Shown here in pieces: positions 60,624-64,000 of a stretch of 64,000 bases of DNA (position 1 is the first letter of the stretch; each line of letters opens with the position of its first letter). The notes beneath the pieces are model-generated. The model was not told the DNA's origin and did no database searches. It saw only the letters and a list, made by a program, of their open reading frames with translations. The DNA is taken from NCBI GenBank assembly GCA_958496175.1, contig OY292276.1, positions 22,090,001 through 22,154,000 on the forward strand, in the 5' to 3' direction. The stretch comes from Sisyra terminalis (taxonomy: Eukaryota > Arthropoda > Insecta > Neuroptera > Sisyridae). Both the position numbers and the translations under genes were made by a program.

Positions 60624-60950
60624 ATGAAAATACTTAAACCATTGAAGAACAACCTAATCACAATGGAAAATAAAACCGGAATGTATAAAATTAAATGCGG
60701 TTCATGTGAAAAATTCTTTAGATCTTTCGGAACAAAATATAAGGAACATACACCCAGATAACCTAGTTCAACAATATCAAATTTTACGAGACATCTTTGC
60801 AACGAAATTCATGAATGTATAAATTTCAAAACAAACTTGAAACTATTCCATATTAACAAGAAAGAGCCACATATGTACACTCTTGAAGAATATGAAATAT
60901 ATAATGCCCCCAAACTAGATCTAACTAATATCCTTAATGACAAAAAATGA
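60624..60950 (+). pseudogene. Penelope-like element endonuclease (GIY-YIG) remnant
   Basis: Penelope-like retroelements carry a GIY-YIG endonuclease at the protein C-terminus that nicks the target. The frame gives MENKTGMYKIKCGSCEKFF (GMY in place of GIY, with the CxxC usual in this family). The YIG position is altered (FRS), and KYKEH follows. A stop (TAA, 60759-60761) interrupts it. The same frame then continues ISNFTRHLCNEIHE and LFHINKKEPHMYTLEEYEIY to TGA at 60948-60950, the usual order after the catalytic part. The reverse transcriptase is absent. The minus-strand ORF 60614-60802 is a shadow. Confidence 0.75.
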
Positions 60951-61075
60951 AAAGCAGTTATTTAATATGAAAATTGTTAACAATTGACACAATAATCTTT
61001 ACCGGATGCTGACAGCCAAAGACTGTTGAAACGTGTTGTATATAATGAAGAAATAAAGAAATTTAGTCATACGGC
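60951..61075 (+). other. Penelope-like 3' tail with hammerhead-like relic
   Basis: It directly follows the endonuclease remnant. CTGACAG (61009-61015), a short self-pairing stretch (ACAG with CTGT) and TTGAAAC (61026-61032) resemble a decayed hammerhead ribozyme core (CUGANGA ... GAAAC), known in Penelope-like elements. The GA of the core is not preserved, so it should be inactive if it is one. AATAAA at 61052-61057 could be a polyadenylation signal. Confidence 0.35.
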
Positions 61076-62069
61076 ATATGTGGTTATTCAATAGTTTAAT
61101 AAATACAGTTTGTGAACTCATAATACAGTTTTCGGTTTATTTTATTAAAAAAGACTAAAAATGCTTATAGTTGGTAAATATTTCTGATAGAGAAAATATA
61201 AACGTCTTAATTACATTTTCAAAATGATGCTCTAACTTTTAAAATAAAAGTAAGGGAAAGATTTAAGTTTTATAGTGTATCCATGTCGATGAACCTCGTT
61301 ATTTATGAAAAATAGAATACGTACGATACGTATGCATAAATGGACGCAAAACGGTTTTAGTCGTTAATGATATTATTTGAGTCGTATATACTGCTTGATA
61401 TGTTGTTATTTTATTTTTATAATTTTATTGGTATTTCAGCAATAAAAGCAAATGTCAGCTGAATAGAAGAAATATGGAAGAGGAATGTTTCCCATATAAA
61501 TAATTCTCGGTCATAAAAACTACGATAATTTCCGAAATAAAAAAATGCAAGAAATATCATTGAATTTAGCATTTTGTTGTTAGTGGATATTGATTTCTTG
61601 GCTTTTCTTTTTTGGGATAAAAAATTTCCGAATTGTAATAAAGTAGAAATTCCTGTAAAATGTTTTTCGTTTTCGTTGGAAATTTCCTGACGTTTCGATA
61701 AAGCTCGTTTTGAATAACGTTTTTATTCACTCCACACGCTTATCGAGGGGCAGTAATCTTGACATGATGGGGAGGTTTTTGCTGCTGATCTCTCATCGGA
61801 GTCAAAGTTCAGAATGACGTTTCGCGAACGATAAGCGATCGAAACAAGTTTACAACACAGGAGTTTATTTTTACGAGACGAATGAATTATTTACGACAGT
61901 GCATATATGAAGGTGAAGTTTGCAAGCTTAATGCATAAGTCCGTGGGAATGAGGATTATGAAAAATTTTCGTTAGTTGTTGTTATGATTGGAATAAATGT
62001 ATGCTTTCTCGGGATGGTTTGCAATATAAAGCAATATTTTTATAAAAAATTTTAACGTTGTTAAAAGTT
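61076..62069. other. AT-rich stretch, nothing recognised
   Basis: A patch at about 61660-61930 is less AT-rich (for example CGTTTCGCGAACGATAAGCG) but has no ORF or repeat signature that I recognise. Confidence 0.5.
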
Positions 62070-62252
62070 TTATGATGAGAAAAACTTTTTCAATTTTGTA
62101 TACGCTTCCTCCCTTACGGGACAACGGACAGGATCATTCATTCTGTCCCATTTATTACTATCAAGTTCCGGTATTTTTTCTAATAGGTACTGGTTTGGTA
62201 ACATAATATTTTTAACATGGTACACTTTATTTGATACACCTGTTATCAACAT
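62070..62252 (-). other. unrecognised open frame with protein-like composition
   Basis: The 60-codon minus-strand frame contains PNQYLLEKIPELDSNKWDRM and DPVRCPVREEAYTKL, which look less AT-driven than other ORFs in the window. The segment begins near GGTGTATCAAATAAAGTG, which has the look of a transposon end, but no partner end was found. Family unknown; it may be a decayed mobile element protein. Confidence 0.2.
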
Positions 62253-64000
62253 TATTTACTTTAGAATCTTCGAATAAATTTTCGAAAATTTTTATTGAAA
62301 TTTAAGAAGACTAACAATGAAAGTTTCATCATAATCTCATTTTCTTTTAGCCGCTTTTTTTCAAATAAAACAGAAGAATTTTCCGTTTACACGCGTAAAT
62401 CTACTTGTCTCCACATTTTGAAATTGATACGTTTGTTTGCTCGTATTATTAATTTCCTTATCAAAGCGATTAATGGTTTTGAACAAAATTAATTGTCATC
62501 AAATTTAAACAGATTTATTTATTGCACAAAGAGGGATGCAGCGAATAAGAGATGAAAGAGGAAATATTTCACAATGCAATAAATTACTCGTGAAATACTA
62601 ATGACCATTTAACATTTATATTGTAAAAACGTTTGTGAGGTTTTAAGAGGTCAGATAGATTAAATCTTCCTTCGTTTTATGCTCCATATAATTACAATAT
62701 ATATACAAATACACACATAAAATAGAATTACTACGAGAAAACTGTTTATTCTCATGTTTATTTTTCTGCAAAAATGACTGCCAGAACAGAAAAAAAGATT
62801 TATTTTACCTTCACTAACTTATATTGAGCACATAAAATATTTTCCCGTCTGTTTTTTTTTTTCGCAGGAAAATTAAACAAAGATAATTTAAATTATAAAA
62901 GATAATTAAAGTGTAATGAAGAACGTTTAAGTGGCAATAATTTTTTAGAAGTCTACTGATTAAATTAAATGATGAAAATTAGAATGTTTTCGATGTAATT
63001 TTATTATCAAGAGATCAATATTAAAAGCCAGAAGAACGAATTCAAATGACAAACGAACTTTGATAAAAAATTAGCTTTGATCAAATCAATTCGGAGAATA
63101 AAACGAGTTATTCGTTGTTTGCTGGTTTTCTATACAATCCTTACAAAAAGAGCAACTTTAGGAAAAATGAACAATTGGTAACAATTAATTATAGAATATG
63201 TATTTCTTAACAATAAAGTTTCTTGTCTACTTCTAGTATAAGAAAATCAGAAGACTTGAATTTTATTTTATAAGTAAATGTTTTCAGCGAAAGTTGTTCA
63301 TTTTTTTTAATGCAAAAATGACTGAAAAAGAGGTCTTTATAACAGTTATTAACTTTATTTGTTTTCATATAGACCGACATATTTGATTTTTAGTATGAAT
63401 TTTGGTATTATTTTATTTTGTTTTTTGAGTAAATATTTAAAAATGTTTTATTTAATCATGTTTTACATTGACATGAAAATTTAATTTCTATTTACTTAAA
63501 AACATGTTTGGATGGTATGGAGTGTTGGTTTTTATTTTATTTAAACATTTGAAATCTTTGATTCCATAAGGCTTAAATTTTCTGTGACCGACAAGCAATA
63601 GGGTATTGGTAATAATAACATTCTGCTAACCTAAAAATATTTCTTGGTCAAAGTTGGAAAACTTTATATACGCGTGAATTTCATAATATGTTCGAGATTG
63701 CAATGGAAGTTGAGTGGATTTTGTGCTTGGAATTACTTATTTATAGATTCGTCAATTTTCTGGATTCTCAACGCATAATCTTTGATAAAAACCATACGTC
63801 CATCTGGTGTAAAAGTCAAAAAACTATATGATTAAAATTCAGTCAGCATTAAATTTACATTACATTTTAAGTATGCATTTCATCGTCACTATTAAATCTC
63901 AACAAAAATATTGAGAAGAATTGTCCTACGGATTTACAAAAATATTTCAGTATTAGAGTTCAAGTTAAAAGTAAAGCGAAAATGGCAAAAGGAGGCAAGA
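62253..64000. other. AT-rich stretch to the window end
   Basis: One 65-codon ORF (62295-62492) without motif. No transposon ends, RNA genes or structured repeats were recognised. Confidence 0.5.

Noticed and set aside
1..64000. CRISPR arrays, rRNA genes, operons
   Set aside because: No regularly spaced repeats, no rRNA-like conserved blocks, and the sequence is clearly eukaryotic in character.

Overview
This window looks like non-coding DNA from an arthropod, most likely an insect. It is strongly AT-rich throughout, with long A and T runs. No open reading frame exceeds about 120 codons, no multi-exon gene can be recognised, and there are no bacterial features such as operons, ribosome binding sites or dense coding. 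The transposon types present (tRNA-derived SINEs, jockey-like and RNase H-bearing LINEs, Penelope-like elements, Tc1, pogo and hAT relatives, Helitron-like elements) are typical of insect genomes. The order cannot be fixed from the sequence alone. I read it as intergenic DNA or the inside of a very large intron.

Layout. 1-5000: an inverted pair of SINE copies (847-1092), an unidentified GC-richer block (1420-2010), and two Helitron-like pieces (2985-3275 and 4434-4946, the second with both ends). 8480-9527: a broken RNase H-bearing LINE tail lying between inverted repeats. 9500-16500: almost no recognisable repeats, with a structured patch near 12960-13020. 16549-17784: two hairpin MITEs of one family, the first split by a SINE. 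20620-21213: a Tc1-like transposase remnant whose 3' end is tandemly duplicated. 24715-25605: a Helitron-like element. 26458-27043: a GC-richer patch with exon-like traits. 27981-28150: a SINE. 31346-31489: a possible small ORF. 32481-32709: a pogo/Tigger-type MITE. 36420-36558 and 44870-45280: decayed LINE reverse transcriptase tails on the minus strand. 40464-41260: a long hairpin beside an internally deleted Tc1-like element. 47961-49713: a SINE, a hAT-type MITE and a Helitron-like element in a row. 51262-52470: two tandem SINEs, then a jockey-like LINE 3' end. 54712-55656: another Helitron-like element. 60624-61075: a Penelope-like element 3' end with GIY-YIG endonuclease remains and a possible hammerhead-ribozyme relic.

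Every mobile element seen is incomplete or disrupted. No intact transposase, reverse transcriptase or Rep/helicase is present, so all copies would have depended on enzymes made elsewhere. Nested and side-by-side insertions give a partial order of events. I found no convincing host gene, rRNA gene, functional tRNA gene or CRISPR array. The most interesting items are the SINE-in-MITE nesting with a candidate target duplication, a 7-copy SINE family, the hammerhead-like relic, a perfect 14-bp hairpin beside the Tc1 element, and a CpG-rich 48-base segment able to form a pseudoknot. All comparisons were made by eye.
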